64,000 nt of DNA from Roseivivax halotolerans (GCF_900115815.1 NZ_FOXV01000012.1:1-64000), one strand, 5' to 3'; counted from the stretch's first letter, positions 7,811-16,296 are shown. Translations and numbers: made by a program. The notes: a model not told the origin generated them from the sequence alone.

Positions 7811-8746
7811 ATGATCTTGATCACCGAGGCCGAGTCCTCCGCCATCGTCACGCCCGAACTCGCTTTCGAGGCCGTTCGGGAAGCTTTCATCGCTGCCGTC
7901 GCGCCGGGCGCCGCAAGCTTTCCGGTGGTAGTCGCCCATGGCAGCGACCCGCAGAACCGCTTCACCATCAAGTCCGCGTCTGGGGCAGATCTGGCTGGGC
8001 TGAAGGTCGGTGCCTACTTCCCGACGAACGATGCACGCGGTTTGCCACGGCACGCTTCGACCATCCTGCTGATCGATCAGTCCACGGGGCGCATCGGCGC
8101 TGTGGTCGAGGGATCGGCGGTGAACTGCTATCGCACCGCCGCGGCGGATGCGGTGGCAACGGATGCTCTCGCGCGCCAAGATGCCGAGGTTCTGACCCTG
8201 TTCGGAACGGGCCATCAGGCCGCCTTTGAGGCGCAGGCCATCGCCCGCGTCCGAGAGCTTTCTCGCCTGCTGGTGGTCGGCAGAGATGCCTCTCGCACGG
8301 AAGCCTTCGTAGAGAAGTTGCGCAGCGCCGGCTTGTCGGTCGAGGCCGCGATGGCAGAACCGGCGATCCGTGCTGCCGATATCATTGTCACCGCAACGAC
8401 GGCCACCGCGCCTCTCTTCGAGGCGGCCTGGGTCCAGCCGGGAACGCACATCTCCTCCATGGGGTCGGACTCCCAGGGCAAGCAGGAACTACCGACCGAG
8501 ATCTTTCGAGACGCCAGACTCTTCTGCGACCTGCCGGAACAGTCAGTGCGCATCGGAGAATTCCAGCACGCGGGCCCTGAGGCAACTCCGACTGCCATTG
8601 GATCGGTTCTATCCGGTGACGCGCTGGGGCGCGGGCATGCCAGCGAGATCACAATATTCGATAGCTCGGGCATCTCGCTGCAAGACTTGCATATGGCGAA
8701 GGCGATCCTCGACCATCTTTCGGGAAGCGGTGCAGCCGACAGTTAG
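7811..8746 (+). CDS. Ornithine cyclodeaminase / mu-crystallin family reductase
   Basis: A 311-residue member of the ornithine cyclodeaminase/mu-crystallin family. Visible features are the substrate-side segment NRFTIKSASGADLAGLKVGAY, the Rossmann glycine motif LFGTGHQA (~residue 124) and the later DIIVTATTATAPLF and GTHISSMGSD segments. Members include imino-acid reductases (for example iminosuccinate reductase BhcD), alanine dehydrogenases and true cyclodeaminases. The start is 10 bases after the stop of the PLP enzyme, so the two are likely co-translated. In that context an NAD(P)H-dependent reductase acting on the imino acid released by its partner is the most economical guess. Confidence 0.78.
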   Translation: MILITEAESSAIVTPELAFEAVREAFIAAVAPGAASFPVVVAHGSDPQNRFTIKSASGADLAGLKVGAYFPTNDARGLPRHASTILLIDQSTGRIGAVVEGSAVNCYRTAAADAVATDALARQDAEVLTLFGTGHQAAFEAQAIARVRELSRLLVVGRDASRTEAFVEKLRSAGLSVEAAMAEPAIRAADIIVTATTATAPLFEAAWVQPGTHISSMGSDSQGKQELPTEIFRDARLFCDLPEQSVRIGEFQHAGPEATPTAIGSVLSGDALGRGHASEITIFDSSGISLQDLHMAKAILDHLSGSGAADS

Positions 8747-9056
8747 AGGTTGTGGGCCACACCCATACCTTCGCGTGCGGCTTCGACCTGCCAACAAATA
8801 CGAATGGCAGCTACGTCCCGCACAGCTGTCACTCAACGGGCCCTCAGCGAAGGTCGGCTCTGATGAATAGCGCAATCTCGCCCCGTGTCCGCTCTGGGCT
8901 GTCACCTGCCGAATGCGCTCGCAGCGAAAGCGCGGCACCGCGAGGGCAAGCCTGGACCCTTCCCCGCCATCCGCTCCAGCCTGTCTGAACCTCCGCCTCC
9001 GGCCCCCTCAAAATCCCCCCTTCCCTTCCGCCGCGCAGACCGTTACCTTCCGCTCC
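8747..9056. other. Intergenic region upstream of the leu leader
   Basis: About 310 bases with no supported gene. Short open frames exist, but none has a plausible start or recognisable product. The leuA promoter should lie in the right-hand part; I could not identify convincing -35/-10 boxes. Confidence 0.4.
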
Positions 9057-9146
9057 ATGAGCATGACCGGCCATATCTCCGCAGCGACCGCGCCCCTCGG
9101 CGCGCTACCTGCGCTTGGCCTCCTTCTTCTGCTTACCCGCCTCTGA
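9057..9146 (+). CDS. Leucine-rich leader peptide upstream of leuA
   Basis: A 29-codon open frame ending 87 bases before leuA. It contains nine leucine codons, including five in a row (CTC CTT CTT CTG CTT) shortly before the stop; the C-terminus reads GLLLLLTRL. This is the classic layout of a transcription-attenuation leader in which ribosome stalling on scarce charged tRNA-Leu lets leuA be read. Leader peptides of this kind ahead of leuA are known in proteobacteria. There is no strong ribosome site at the first ATG; the second ATG (9063) is an alternative. The function is inferred from position and codon content. Confidence 0.65.
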   Translation: MSMTGHISAATAPLGALPALGLLLLLTRL

Positions 9147-9203
9147 GCGTGCCTTGACCGGCGCGACCGCTCAGGGGAGACAGGGATCCGCGCCGACCAA
9201 GCC
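9143..9203 (+). promoter_or_regulatory. Candidate leu attenuator (alternative stems)
   Basis: CTGAGCG (9143-9149, overlapping the leader stop) pairs with CGCTCAG (9168-9174). A competing stem pairs CGGCGCG (9159-9165) with CGCGCCG (9189-9195) and extends, with two mismatches, to CTTG/CAAG. The second stem is followed only by a short TTAA stretch. The two stems interlock and cannot easily coexist, as expected for an antiterminator/terminator pair. Which is the terminator is uncertain. Confidence 0.45.
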
Positions 9204-9233
9204 TTAAGCAGACACGAACCCACGAGACATGCC

Positions 9234-10808
9234 ATGACCACCACAGACAAAGACCGCGTGTTGATCTTCGACACGACCCTGCGCGACGGCGAGCAGAGCC
9301 CCGGCGCGACCATGACCCATGACGAGAAGCTCGAGATCGCGGAGATGCTCGACGATATGGGCGTCGACATCATCGAGGCGGGCTTCCCGATCGCCTCCGA
9401 GGGCGATTTCCGGGCGGTGAGCGAGATCGCCAAGCGCTCGAAGCAATCGGTGATCTGCGGGCTGGCGCGCGCGCAATTGCCCGATATCGACCGCTGCTGG
9501 GAGGCGGTGAAGCACGCCGAGCGCCCGCGCATCCACACCTTCATCGGCACCTCGCCCCTGCACCGCGCCATCCCGAACCTGACGATGGACGAGATGGCCG
9601 ACCGCATCCACGAGACCGTCACCCACGCGCGCAACCTCACCGACAACGTGCAATGGTCGCCGATGGACGCGACCCGTACCGAGTGGGATTACCTCAAGCG
9701 CGTCGTCGAGATCGCCATCAGCGCCGGGGCCACGACGATCAACATCCCCGACACGGTGGGCTACACCGCCCCGCGCGAGAGCGCCGATCTCATCCGCCGC
9801 CTGATCGCCGAGGTGCCGGGCGCGGACGAGGTGGTCTTCGCGACGCACTGCCACAACGATCTCGGCATGGCGACGGCGAACGCGCTGGCCGCGGTCGAAG
9901 GCGGCGCGCGGCAGATCGAGTGCACGATCAACGGGCTCGGCGAGCGTGCGGGCAACACCGCGCTCGAGGAAGTGGTCATGGCGCTCCGGACGCGCGGGGA
10001 CATCATGCCCTACGATACCGGCGTCGACACGCGGAAGATCATGCAGATCTCGCGCCGCGTCGCGACCGTCTCGGGCTTCCCCGTGCAGTTCAACAAGGCC
10101 ATCGTCGGCAAGAACGCCTTCGCCCACGAAAGCGGCATCCACCAGGACGGGATGCTGAAGAACGCCGAGACCTTCGAGATCATGCGCCCCGAGGATGTCG
10201 GCCTGGCCGCCACCAATCTCGTCATGGGCAAGCATTCGGGGCGCGCGGCGCTCCGTGCGAAGCTGAAGGATCTGGGCGTCGAGGTCGGAGACAACCAGCT
10301 CAAGGATCTCTTCGTGCGGTTCAAGGATCTCGCCGACCGCAAGAAGGAAGTTTACGACGAGGACATCCTCGCCCTCGTCACCGCCACCACCACCGACGGT
10401 CATGCCGACCGGCTGCAGCTCGTGAACATGAGCGTGACCTGCGGCACCGGCGGGCCCGCGCGCGCCGAACTCGAGATGGAGATCGACGGCAAGGAGGTCT
10501 CGGCCACCTGCGAGGGTGACGGCCCCGTGGACGCGACCTTCAAGGCCGTGCGCGAGCTGCACCCCAACGCCGCGCGTCTGCAGCTCTACCAGGTCCACGC
10601 CGTGACCGAGGGCACCGACGCACAGGCCACGGTGAGCGTGCGTCTCGAGGAGGACGGCATGATCGCGACCGGCCAATCGGCCGATACCGACACCGTCGTC
10701 GCCTCGGCCAAGGCCTATATCAACGCCCTGAACCGCCTTCTCGTGCGGCGCGACAAGGCCGGACCGGGCGCGGATCAGCGAGAGATCAGCTACAAGGATG
10801 TGAGCTGA
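9234..10808 (+). CDS. leuA: 2-isopropylmalate synthase
   Basis: A 524-residue enzyme that condenses acetyl-CoA with 2-ketoisovalerate in the first committed step of leucine biosynthesis. The N-terminal DRE-TIM barrel starts FDTTLRDGEQSPGATM, contains the metal-binding HxH region (ATHCHNDLGMATANAL, residues ~200-215) and NGLGERAGN. The LeuA regulatory domain occupies the last ~130 residues, where leucine feedback binds. Length and order match the bacterial LeuA type 1 family. The gene stands alone behind a leucine-rich leader peptide, which suggests attenuation in addition to allosteric control. Confidence 0.96.
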   Translation: MTTTDKDRVLIFDTTLRDGEQSPGATMTHDEKLEIAEMLDDMGVDIIEAGFPIASEGDFRAVSEIAKRSKQSVICGLARAQLPDIDRCWEAVKHAERPRIHTFIGTSPLHRAIPNLTMDEMADRIHETVTHARNLTDNVQWSPMDATRTEWDYLKRVVEIAISAGATTINIPDTVGYTAPRESADLIRRLIAEVPGADEVVFATHCHNDLGMATANALAAVEGGARQIECTINGLGERAGNTALEEVVMALRTRGDIMPYDTGVDTRKIMQISRRVATVSGFPVQFNKAIVGKNAFAHESGIHQDGMLKNAETFEIMRPEDVGLAATNLVMGKHSGRAALRAKLKDLGVEVGDNQLKDLFVRFKDLADRKKEVYDEDILALVTATTTDGHADRLQLVNMSVTCGTGGPARAELEMEIDGKEVSATCEGDGPVDATFKAVRELHPNAARLQLYQVHAVTEGTDAQATVSVRLEEDGMIATGQSADTDTVVASAKAYINALNRLLVRRDKAGPGADQREISYKDVS

Positions 10809-10895
10809 GCCTCGGGGTTGGGCCGGGGCCGCTGGGAAAGCGCGCTCCGGCTCATCAAACCCGGACACCCGTTAACCTTTTGTTTAGATTTGCGC

Positions 10896-10921
10896 GGCAC
10901 CCTTTCTTCAGGAAGGGTGCC
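10896..10921 (+). promoter_or_regulatory. 9-bp hairpin over the ribosome site of the MetOD1 gene
   Basis: GGCACCCTT and AAGGGTGCC form a perfect 9-bp stem with an 8-base loop, ending 5 bases before the start codon of the next gene. The purine-rich GGAAGGG that would serve as ribosome site lies at the loop and right arm, so folding would block translation. It could also act as a terminator for leuA, but no T-run follows. Confidence 0.5.
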
Positions 10922-10926
10922 CATCG

Positions 10927-11448
10927 ATGTCCCACAGTCTCGACCAATCCGTTGCCACGGGCGCAGCCTGCGATCTGAAGCGCGAGGACTTCTTCTGCGA
11001 TACGCTCGTCAACCTGGCGGGAACGCTCGAGAATTATCTCGGGATAGAGGACGCATCGACCTTCATCGCCCGCGTCGGCGGGGATATGGGCGACGCAATC
11101 GGCGCTCTTTACGTCGATAGCGACGGCGCCCTCCCCCAAGAGATCGAAGCGATCGGCGCGATCCTCATCGACCTCAAGGCGCGGATCGGGGGCCGTTTCC
11201 GAATAGAGACGATCAGCCCGACCGAACTGGTGCTGATCAACACCGCCTGCCCCTTCGCGGACCGGGTCGTCGGGCATCCCTCCCTTTGCATGATGACGAC
11301 CAGCGTGTTCGGCCGGATCGTATCGGATGCGACCGGCTATGCCCGCGTCCATATCGACGAGGCGATCGCGACGGGCCATGGCCGTTGCCGCGTCGTGGTT
11401 TCCCTTCGCCGCGAGACGTCCGATGACGGGCACGAATTCTTCGGTTGA
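10927..11448 (+). CDS. MetOD1 (methanogen output domain 1) protein
   Basis: A 173-residue soluble protein. The C-terminal half matches the methanogen output domain 1 family: a conserved CPFADRVVGHPSLCMMTTSVFG region with two cysteines, then GYARVHIDEAIATGHGRCRVVVSL. The N-terminal half is helical (DTLVNLAGTLENYLGIEDASTFIARVGGDMGDAIGALY). Domains of this type are found in sensory and signal-transduction proteins; the ligand or output is not established. Its 3' end overlaps the start of a diguanylate cyclase by 26 bases, implying translational coupling and a shared signalling role. The recognition rests on pattern memory, not on a search. Confidence 0.7.
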   Translation: MSHSLDQSVATGAACDLKREDFFCDTLVNLAGTLENYLGIEDASTFIARVGGDMGDAIGALYVDSDGALPQEIEAIGAILIDLKARIGGRFRIETISPTELVLINTACPFADRVVGHPSLCMMTTSVFGRIVSDATGYARVHIDEAIATGHGRCRVVVSLRRETSDDGHEFFG

Positions 11449-12388
11449 GCGCGCCGCGGCGCTGTTATCGCTCGAGGCCGTCTTCGCGCATGCGCCGCGG
11501 GCCATCGCCGTCTTCACCTTGTGCGGCTCGCTCGTTTACACCAATCGCCTGGGTCGCCGCGCCTTCCTCGTGACCGGGCAGGCCGGGCAACACAGATCGC
11601 GCCTCTCCGAAGACCCGACATTCGTCGCCGATCTGCGGCGGATCTCCTCGGCCTCCATTGCCTGCGCCCTGCAAATCCGGACGCCCTCGGGGCGGCTCGA
11701 GGCGATCGGATGGCGGATGCACGACGTTCCGGGTCTTCCCGCGGGCCTCATCATCCTCAAACAGGACACGGAGCAGAGCATGAGCGCACGCCTTCTCGCC
11801 GCGTCGGAATCGCGGGCGCAGGCCTCGCGAGAACTGGCGGTGATCGAGGCGGAGCGCCAGCACCTTCAGGCACAGGCGCGACGCCTGTCATATCTCGCCG
11901 CGACCGACCGGCTGACCGGCCTGCTCAATTCGGAGGAATTCGCGCGCCTGTGCCGCACTTACTTGCATGCCCCCCGCAAACGCGCAGGCACTTTCGTGTT
12001 TCTCGATTGCGACGACTTCAAGTCGATCAACGATACCTACGGACACCGGACGGGCGATATCATCCTCGCCACGTTGGGCGCGCGTCTTCGCTCCTTCGGC
12101 AGAACCGATGACCTTGTCGGCAGGCTCGGCGGCGACGAGTTCGGTATCTGGTTCGCAGGAAGCGGCGCGCGCGAAGCGGCGCGCCTGATGGACAGGCTTC
12201 GCAGCATCGTCGAAGCGCCGATACCACGTCCTGAGACGTCCGGGCTCGTCGGTCCTCGGGAAATCTCGATCACGTTCTCAATGGGCGCCGCATCGGCCCC
12301 GGTCGACGGGGCGCGCTATTCGGACCTTCTCGAGACAGCGGATGCCCGCATGTACGAAATGAAGACCACGCGCCGCCTCAGAGCATAG
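11423..12388 (+). CDS. Diguanylate cyclase (GGDEF domain)
   Basis: A 321-residue protein with a PAS-like N-terminal region (residues ~10-115, including AVFAHAPRAIAVFTLCGSLVYTN as separate hydrophobic strands), a coiled-coil linker rich in Ala, Glu and Arg (~125-160) and a C-terminal GGDEF domain. The catalytic motif is intact (RLGGDEFG, residues 234-241), as is the metal-binding FLDCDDFKSIND segment. The inhibitory I-site RxxD is present (Arg227-Asp230), so cyclic-di-GMP should feed back on the enzyme. No membrane segment is evident, so it is probably cytoplasmic. The start overlaps the upstream MetOD1 gene; the 3' end overlaps the convergent hydroxyacid dehydrogenase by 11 bases. Confidence 0.9.
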   Translation: MTGTNSSVERAAALLSLEAVFAHAPRAIAVFTLCGSLVYTNRLGRRAFLVTGQAGQHRSRLSEDPTFVADLRRISSASIACALQIRTPSGRLEAIGWRMHDVPGLPAGLIILKQDTEQSMSARLLAASESRAQASRELAVIEAERQHLQAQARRLSYLAATDRLTGLLNSEEFARLCRTYLHAPRKRAGTFVFLDCDDFKSINDTYGHRTGDIILATLGARLRSFGRTDDLVGRLGGDEFGIWFAGSGAREAARLMDRLRSIVEAPIPRPETSGLVGPREISITFSMGAASAPVDGARYSDLLETADARMYEMKTTRRLRA

Positions 12389-13364
12389 AGGGCACGACCT
12401 GGTCGGGCGGGCGATGCCCGTCCGCAAATGTTTTCACGTTGATGATGACTTTCTCGCCCATCTCGACGCGCCCCTCGCGGGTGGCAGAGCCCATATGCGG
12501 CAAGAGAACAACATTGGGCAGGTTACGCAGTTCGGGGTTCACATCGTTGCCGTGTTCGTAGACGTCGAGCCCCGCTCCTGCCAGTTCCCCGCCACGCAGC
12601 ATCCGCACCAGCGCGTTCTCGTCGATCACCTCGCCGCGCGAGGTGTTCACCACCACCGCGTCCGGCTTCATCAGCTTCAAGCGGCGGGCGTTCATCAGGT
12701 GAAAGGTCGAAGGCGTGTGCGGGCAATTGATCGACAGAATATCCATCCGCGCAACCATCTGGTCGAGGCTGTCCCAGTAGGTCGCCTCGAGCGCCTCTTC
12801 CATCTCCGGGCGCAGCCGGCGGCGGTTGTGATAGTGGATCTGCATACCGAAGGCGCGCGCCCGTTTGGCAACCGCCTGCCCGATCCGCCCCATCCCGAGA
12901 ATGCCAAGCCTGCGTCCGCCGAGACGTCCGCCCAGAAAAGCGGTCGGTGCCCAGCCCTGCCAGCCGTCCGACTGCATCGTGGCAAGGCCTTCGGGGATGC
13001 GCCGCGTCGCGGCGAGCATCAGCGCCAGGGTCATGTCAGCGGTGTCCTCGGTCACAACGCCTGGCGTGTTCGACACGAGGATACCGCGCGACCGGGCCGT
13101 ATCCACATCGATGTGATCGACGCCCGCGCCGTAATTCGCGATGAGCTTGAGCCGCTCACCGGCCTGACCGATCAGACCCGCATCGAGCCGGTCGGTGACC
13201 GTCGGCACGAGGACATCCGCCTCGCGCATGGCCTCGGCCAGCTCCGTTTTGGACATCGGCGTGTCGTCATCGCGCAGGCGGACATCGAACAGCTCGGACA
13301 GACGTGTTTCCACGACATCCGGCAGGCGTCGCGTGACGACAACACTCAGACGTTTTGAGGGCAT
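12378..13364 (-). CDS. D-2-hydroxyacid dehydrogenase (glyoxylate/hydroxypyruvate reductase type)
   Basis: A 328-residue NAD(P)-dependent dehydrogenase. The substrate-domain segment LIANYGAGVDHIDVDTARSRG is followed by the Rossmann motif GILGMGRIGQAVA. The catalytic triad is present: Arg in NTSRGEVIDE, the Glu in the NPELRNLPNV region and His in LLPHMGSAT. The best guess is reduction of glyoxylate or hydroxypyruvate. The ATG is preceded by GGGGAGG, and the longer upstream frame is rejected. The gene is divergent from an SH3-domain protein. Confidence 0.88.
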   Translation of the reverse strand: MPSKRLSVVVTRRLPDVVETRLSELFDVRLRDDDTPMSKTELAEAMREADVLVPTVTDRLDAGLIGQAGERLKLIANYGAGVDHIDVDTARSRGILVSNTPGVVTEDTADMTLALMLAATRRIPEGLATMQSDGWQGWAPTAFLGGRLGGRRLGILGMGRIGQAVAKRARAFGMQIHYHNRRRLRPEMEEALEATYWDSLDQMVARMDILSINCPHTPSTFHLMNARRLKLMKPDAVVVNTSRGEVIDENALVRMLRGGELAGAGLDVYEHGNDVNPELRNLPNVVLLPHMGSATREGRVEMGEKVIINVKTFADGHRPPDQVVPSML

Positions 13365-13465
13365 GCCCGACCTCCCCGACCTTTTCCGAACAGCCATTTC
13401 AAGGCAGAGTGTCGCAAGACCGGACGAGGCACAAGAACCCCGCCCGAAAAACTCGAGCACTGAGA

Positions 13466-13969
13466 ATGATCAAAGCGTTGAAGGGTCTTTTTCTGGCCGC
13501 CGTCCTGACGGTCGGGCCGATCGCAGCCTTGGCGGCCGAAGAGCGCGGCCCCGTGACCAATCTGCCGCTTCCCCGCTACGTCTCGTTGAAGACGGACGAA
13601 GGCAATGTGCGGCGCGGCCCCTCCCTCAGCCACAGGATCGATTGGGTCTACGTGCGTCGCGACATGCCTCTCGAGATCACCGCGGAGTTCGGACATTGGC
13701 GGCGCGTGCGCGACCGCGACGGCGCCGGCGGCTGGGTGCATTACGCACTTCTGTCGGGCGTGCGGACGGTCCTCGTCGAGCAGGACAAGCTGATGATCCG
13801 CTCCCGCCCCCGGAAGGACGCACCGATCAATGCCGAACTGAGCCTCGGCGTGATCGCCCGTCTCGGCAGCTGCGAGCCTGCCTGGTGCGAGGTTGAAGCC
13901 GGCGGCTATCGCGGCTGGGCACCCAAGACGGCACTCTGGGGCGTCGGCCCGCGCGAGATCCGCGAATAA
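13466..13969 (+). CDS. Exported SH3-domain protein
   Basis: A 167-residue protein with a signal peptide (MIKALKGLFLAAVLTV..., cleavage near ALAA). Two bacterial SH3-like repeats follow: VSLKTDEGNVRRGPSLSHRI...WRRVRDRDGAGGWVHYALLSG, and a second one around MIRSRPRKDAPINAEL...WCEVEAGGYRGWAPK. Such proteins bind peptidoglycan or peptides in the periplasm. It is a common stand-alone gene in Rhodobacteraceae, with no specific partner visible here. Confidence 0.85.
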   Translation: MIKALKGLFLAAVLTVGPIAALAAEERGPVTNLPLPRYVSLKTDEGNVRRGPSLSHRIDWVYVRRDMPLEITAEFGHWRRVRDRDGAGGWVHYALLSGVRTVLVEQDKLMIRSRPRKDAPINAELSLGVIARLGSCEPAWCEVEAGGYRGWAPKTALWGVGPREIRE

Positions 13970-14000
13970 CGCGACACGTGCGAGCCGGTGCCCTGTTGGG

Positions 14001-15065
14001 TCAGGCCGCGCGATGGGTCAGGATCGCCGCCTCCGAAGGCGTCAGCATACGGCGCGCTGGCGCGGAATAGCTCTGCGGAGCGCGCTCCACGCTCGGGATG
14101 AGCTGCGATAGCCGCGCCCTGTCGCCCGGATCGAGCGTGTCGAGCTGCGTCTCTCCCGGATGAAAGCTCTCGGATTCGACGCCATTTGCAAACAGGATCT
14201 CGTGCTGCGGCAGGAGCAGGTGAATATAGGTCACCTCTTTCGCCATCGTGTCCGCGACGATGCTCTGCCCGTCGATCAGATCGGATGCCGCGACGAGAAC
14301 CTCGTCGGAATTGAACAGAGACCGCGCCTTCGCCCCCTTGATGAGAAGCCGGTGCTGCGGCGAGACGAGAAGCGCGTCGTCGGGACGCTCCACGCCGAGC
14401 GCACCCGCGCGGATCAGCACAGGACGCAGCTTCGGAAGCGCGAAGAGGCGCGCGCCGGTCATGCGGCGGCTGCCGATCCAGCAGATCTCCTGCAGCCCAT
14501 TATCCTTGGTCTGGACGCGGTCGCCCTCGCGCAGATCCTCGACCCGCACCGCCCCGTTCTCCGCGGCGATGCGCGTGCCCTTGGTGAAGCAGATGACACC
14601 CGAACCGAGATGCGACTGCGGATCGAGCGCCGTCATGTCGATGTTATGGTGAACCACCCACAGATCTTTATGCGCCGGCGGCACCTCGTCGAGGAACATC
14701 AAGAGCGGCGGCGCGTCGCGGCCGACCTCGATCAGCGTGACGGTGTAGCTCGAGAAGCCGTCCGTCACGACAAAGCTCTGGTCCGTCAGCGGGTGATCGA
14801 CCTCGACATCCGAAAGCTCGCGCGATGTGTCCAGCGCCGCACCGACAAGGCGGCGCACCATACGCGCCGCGCGTCTGCGCAGCAGAACGTCATCCTCTGC
14901 CCGGTCGAGTTCAAGTACGGAATTCGGCCCGTCCACACGCACCGTTTCACCCCGCCAGATCCATTGCGATCCGACAGTGAGAGACGCGACCGGCGCCGCA
15001 TCCAACCCATCCACACCAGTTTGCGACCAAGAGATGACGAACGTGCCTCGATAGCCCGTTCCCAT
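14001..15065 (-). CDS. Hint-domain protein
   Basis: A 354-residue protein. The central to C-terminal half is a Hint (Hedgehog/intein) module: it starts at GVICFTKGTRI, with the nucleophilic Cys, followed by VRVEDLREGDRVQT, ICWIGSRRM, VSPQHRLLI and the LLPQHEILFANGVESESFHPG segment typical of the Hint_2 group. The N-terminal ~155 residues have no domain I recognise. Such proteins are common in roseobacters, often linked to secreted repeat proteins and possible autoprocessing. The first ATG lies two codons inside a TTG-started frame. No export signal is evident. Confidence 0.8.
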   Translation of the reverse strand: MGTGYRGTFVISWSQTGVDGLDAAPVASLTVGSQWIWRGETVRVDGPNSVLELDRAEDDVLLRRRAARMVRRLVGAALDTSRELSDVEVDHPLTDQSFVVTDGFSSYTVTLIEVGRDAPPLLMFLDEVPPAHKDLWVVHHNIDMTALDPQSHLGSGVICFTKGTRIAAENGAVRVEDLREGDRVQTKDNGLQEICWIGSRRMTGARLFALPKLRPVLIRAGALGVERPDDALLVSPQHRLLIKGAKARSLFNSDEVLVAASDLIDGQSIVADTMAKEVTYIHLLLPQHEILFANGVESESFHPGETQLDTLDPGDRARLSQLIPSVERAPQSYSAPARRMLTPSEAAILTHRAA

Positions 15066-15226
15066 TCTCAAATCTGCCTCAGTCTTTTTTTATTGCTTTA
15101 AGGTTATGCGGAAAGACTTTGTTTCCCAAAGAGAAACTTCCCGAAGCGCTGCCCGGCTTCGCATCTTTCAAGCCCGAGGTTGCGTAATAGCAACAGCGCT
15201 GCGGCGCCGCCCTCGGGCCCATTCAA

Positions 15227-16171
15227 TCAGAAATTGTACTTGATGCGAACGCCGCCGAGGAACTGCCCTTCCGGTTGTCCCTCGAATTCTTCGCTGAGAT
15301 AGGTGACGCCGTATTGCGCGCCCCAGGACTTGCCCTGCCAGTTCACACCAGCGCGCAGTCGGTGCCGGTTCTGCTCAAGTTCGGGCCCGCGATCCTCGGG
15401 CATGTAGACGCTGGACTCGACCTGCGCGACATCCGCGCCCAGAAAGAAGCTCGTGCCGACCGGATCCTTGCTGATCACCTGGTATTGCTGGCCGCTCACC
15501 GACTCCCGCACCATCAGCTCGTCCTTGCCGAAGGCACCGAAGGACATGTCGAACCCGACGCGCGCCAGTGTTTCGGCGCCCCAGCGGAGTTCGGTAAAGG
15601 GCCGCACGCGGCCCACGGTGCCAAGCTCGAACGTGCTGCCCACCTCGGCCACAAGGGTCGGGTGAAAGCCGTTTTCGATCTGCTCATCGAGGATATCCTC
15701 GCTTGGCCGGGGAATGTTGAGCAGGTCGTGCAGCGCGGTCTGAAGCTCGTCCAGACGGGTCTGCGGTCCGGTCACGACGAGGTCGCCTCCCAAAGACACC
15801 TCGGCAAGCCCGCGCTGGAAATGCGTGTGAAGACCTGCGGAAAGCGCACCGGCATAGAGCCGGTCGTCGGGATTGAAGTCTTTCAGGCTCGACGGCGCGA
15901 TGACCTGACCGTGCAGTCGCAGCTCGAGAAGCTCACCCGGCCGCGCCGGCGCCTGACCGTCCCAGCCATAGCCCCAGACGCGGCTCGACGCGATGGAGCC
16001 TGACCGCCAACGATCCTTCAGCTCGCCGGCGGAGTCGTTGATGACGAGCCGTCCGTAACCCACCCGGAGGCGCTCCTGTGCGGAGCTGGCGCTCGCGGCG
16101 AAAACGGAAAGGGCCAGCGCGCACAAGGCGGCACATGCCGGCATGCGCCGGTCCATGATCTTGAAAGGCAT
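15227..16171 (-). CDS. Lipid A deacylase, LpxR family
   Basis: A 314-residue outer-membrane protein with a signal peptide (ending SASSAQ). The mature part starts with RLRVGYGRLVINDSAGELKDRW; the Asn-Asp pair and the RWRSGS segment match the catalytic N-terminal strand region of LpxR, and AGLHTHF may supply the family histidine. Alternating beta-strand sequence ends in Phe (IKYNF), the outer-membrane barrel signature. LpxR removes the 3'-acyloxyacyl chain of lipid A. The chosen ATG has a purine-rich site upstream; an internal ATG five codons on is an alternative. No operon partner. Confidence 0.78.
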   Translation of the reverse strand: MPFKIMDRRMPACAALCALALSVFAASASSAQERLRVGYGRLVINDSAGELKDRWRSGSIASSRVWGYGWDGQAPARPGELLELRLHGQVIAPSSLKDFNPDDRLYAGALSAGLHTHFQRGLAEVSLGGDLVVTGPQTRLDELQTALHDLLNIPRPSEDILDEQIENGFHPTLVAEVGSTFELGTVGRVRPFTELRWGAETLARVGFDMSFGAFGKDELMVRESVSGQQYQVISKDPVGTSFFLGADVAQVESSVYMPEDRGPELEQNRHRLRAGVNWQGKSWGAQYGVTYLSEEFEGQPEGQFLGGVRIKYNF

Positions 16172-16296
16172 CAAACCTGCTCGCTCGTTCTTGTCTTGTT
16201 TTTTGCAAGCTTTAGCGAGCCCTTGCGTTTACGCAAACCCGCAAGACGCGCAAAACGACCAGGCGTTTCCCTTCGGCCACAGGCCGGCTGCCAAAC

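Noticed and set aside
6673-8746. A complete beta-hydroxyaspartate cycle operon
   Set aside because: Only homologues of the third and fourth enzymes are present; no BhcA or BhcB-type gene lies nearby and the regulator family differs.
9204-10868. A 554-codon open frame antisense to leuA
   Set aside because: It is the shadow frame of GC-rich codons; its protein has no domain pattern, while the sense strand is an unmistakable leuA.
13365-13460. A 32-residue N-terminal extension of the hydroxyacid dehydrogenase
   Set aside because: The extension does not resemble the family, and a strong GGGGAGG site precedes the internal ATG.
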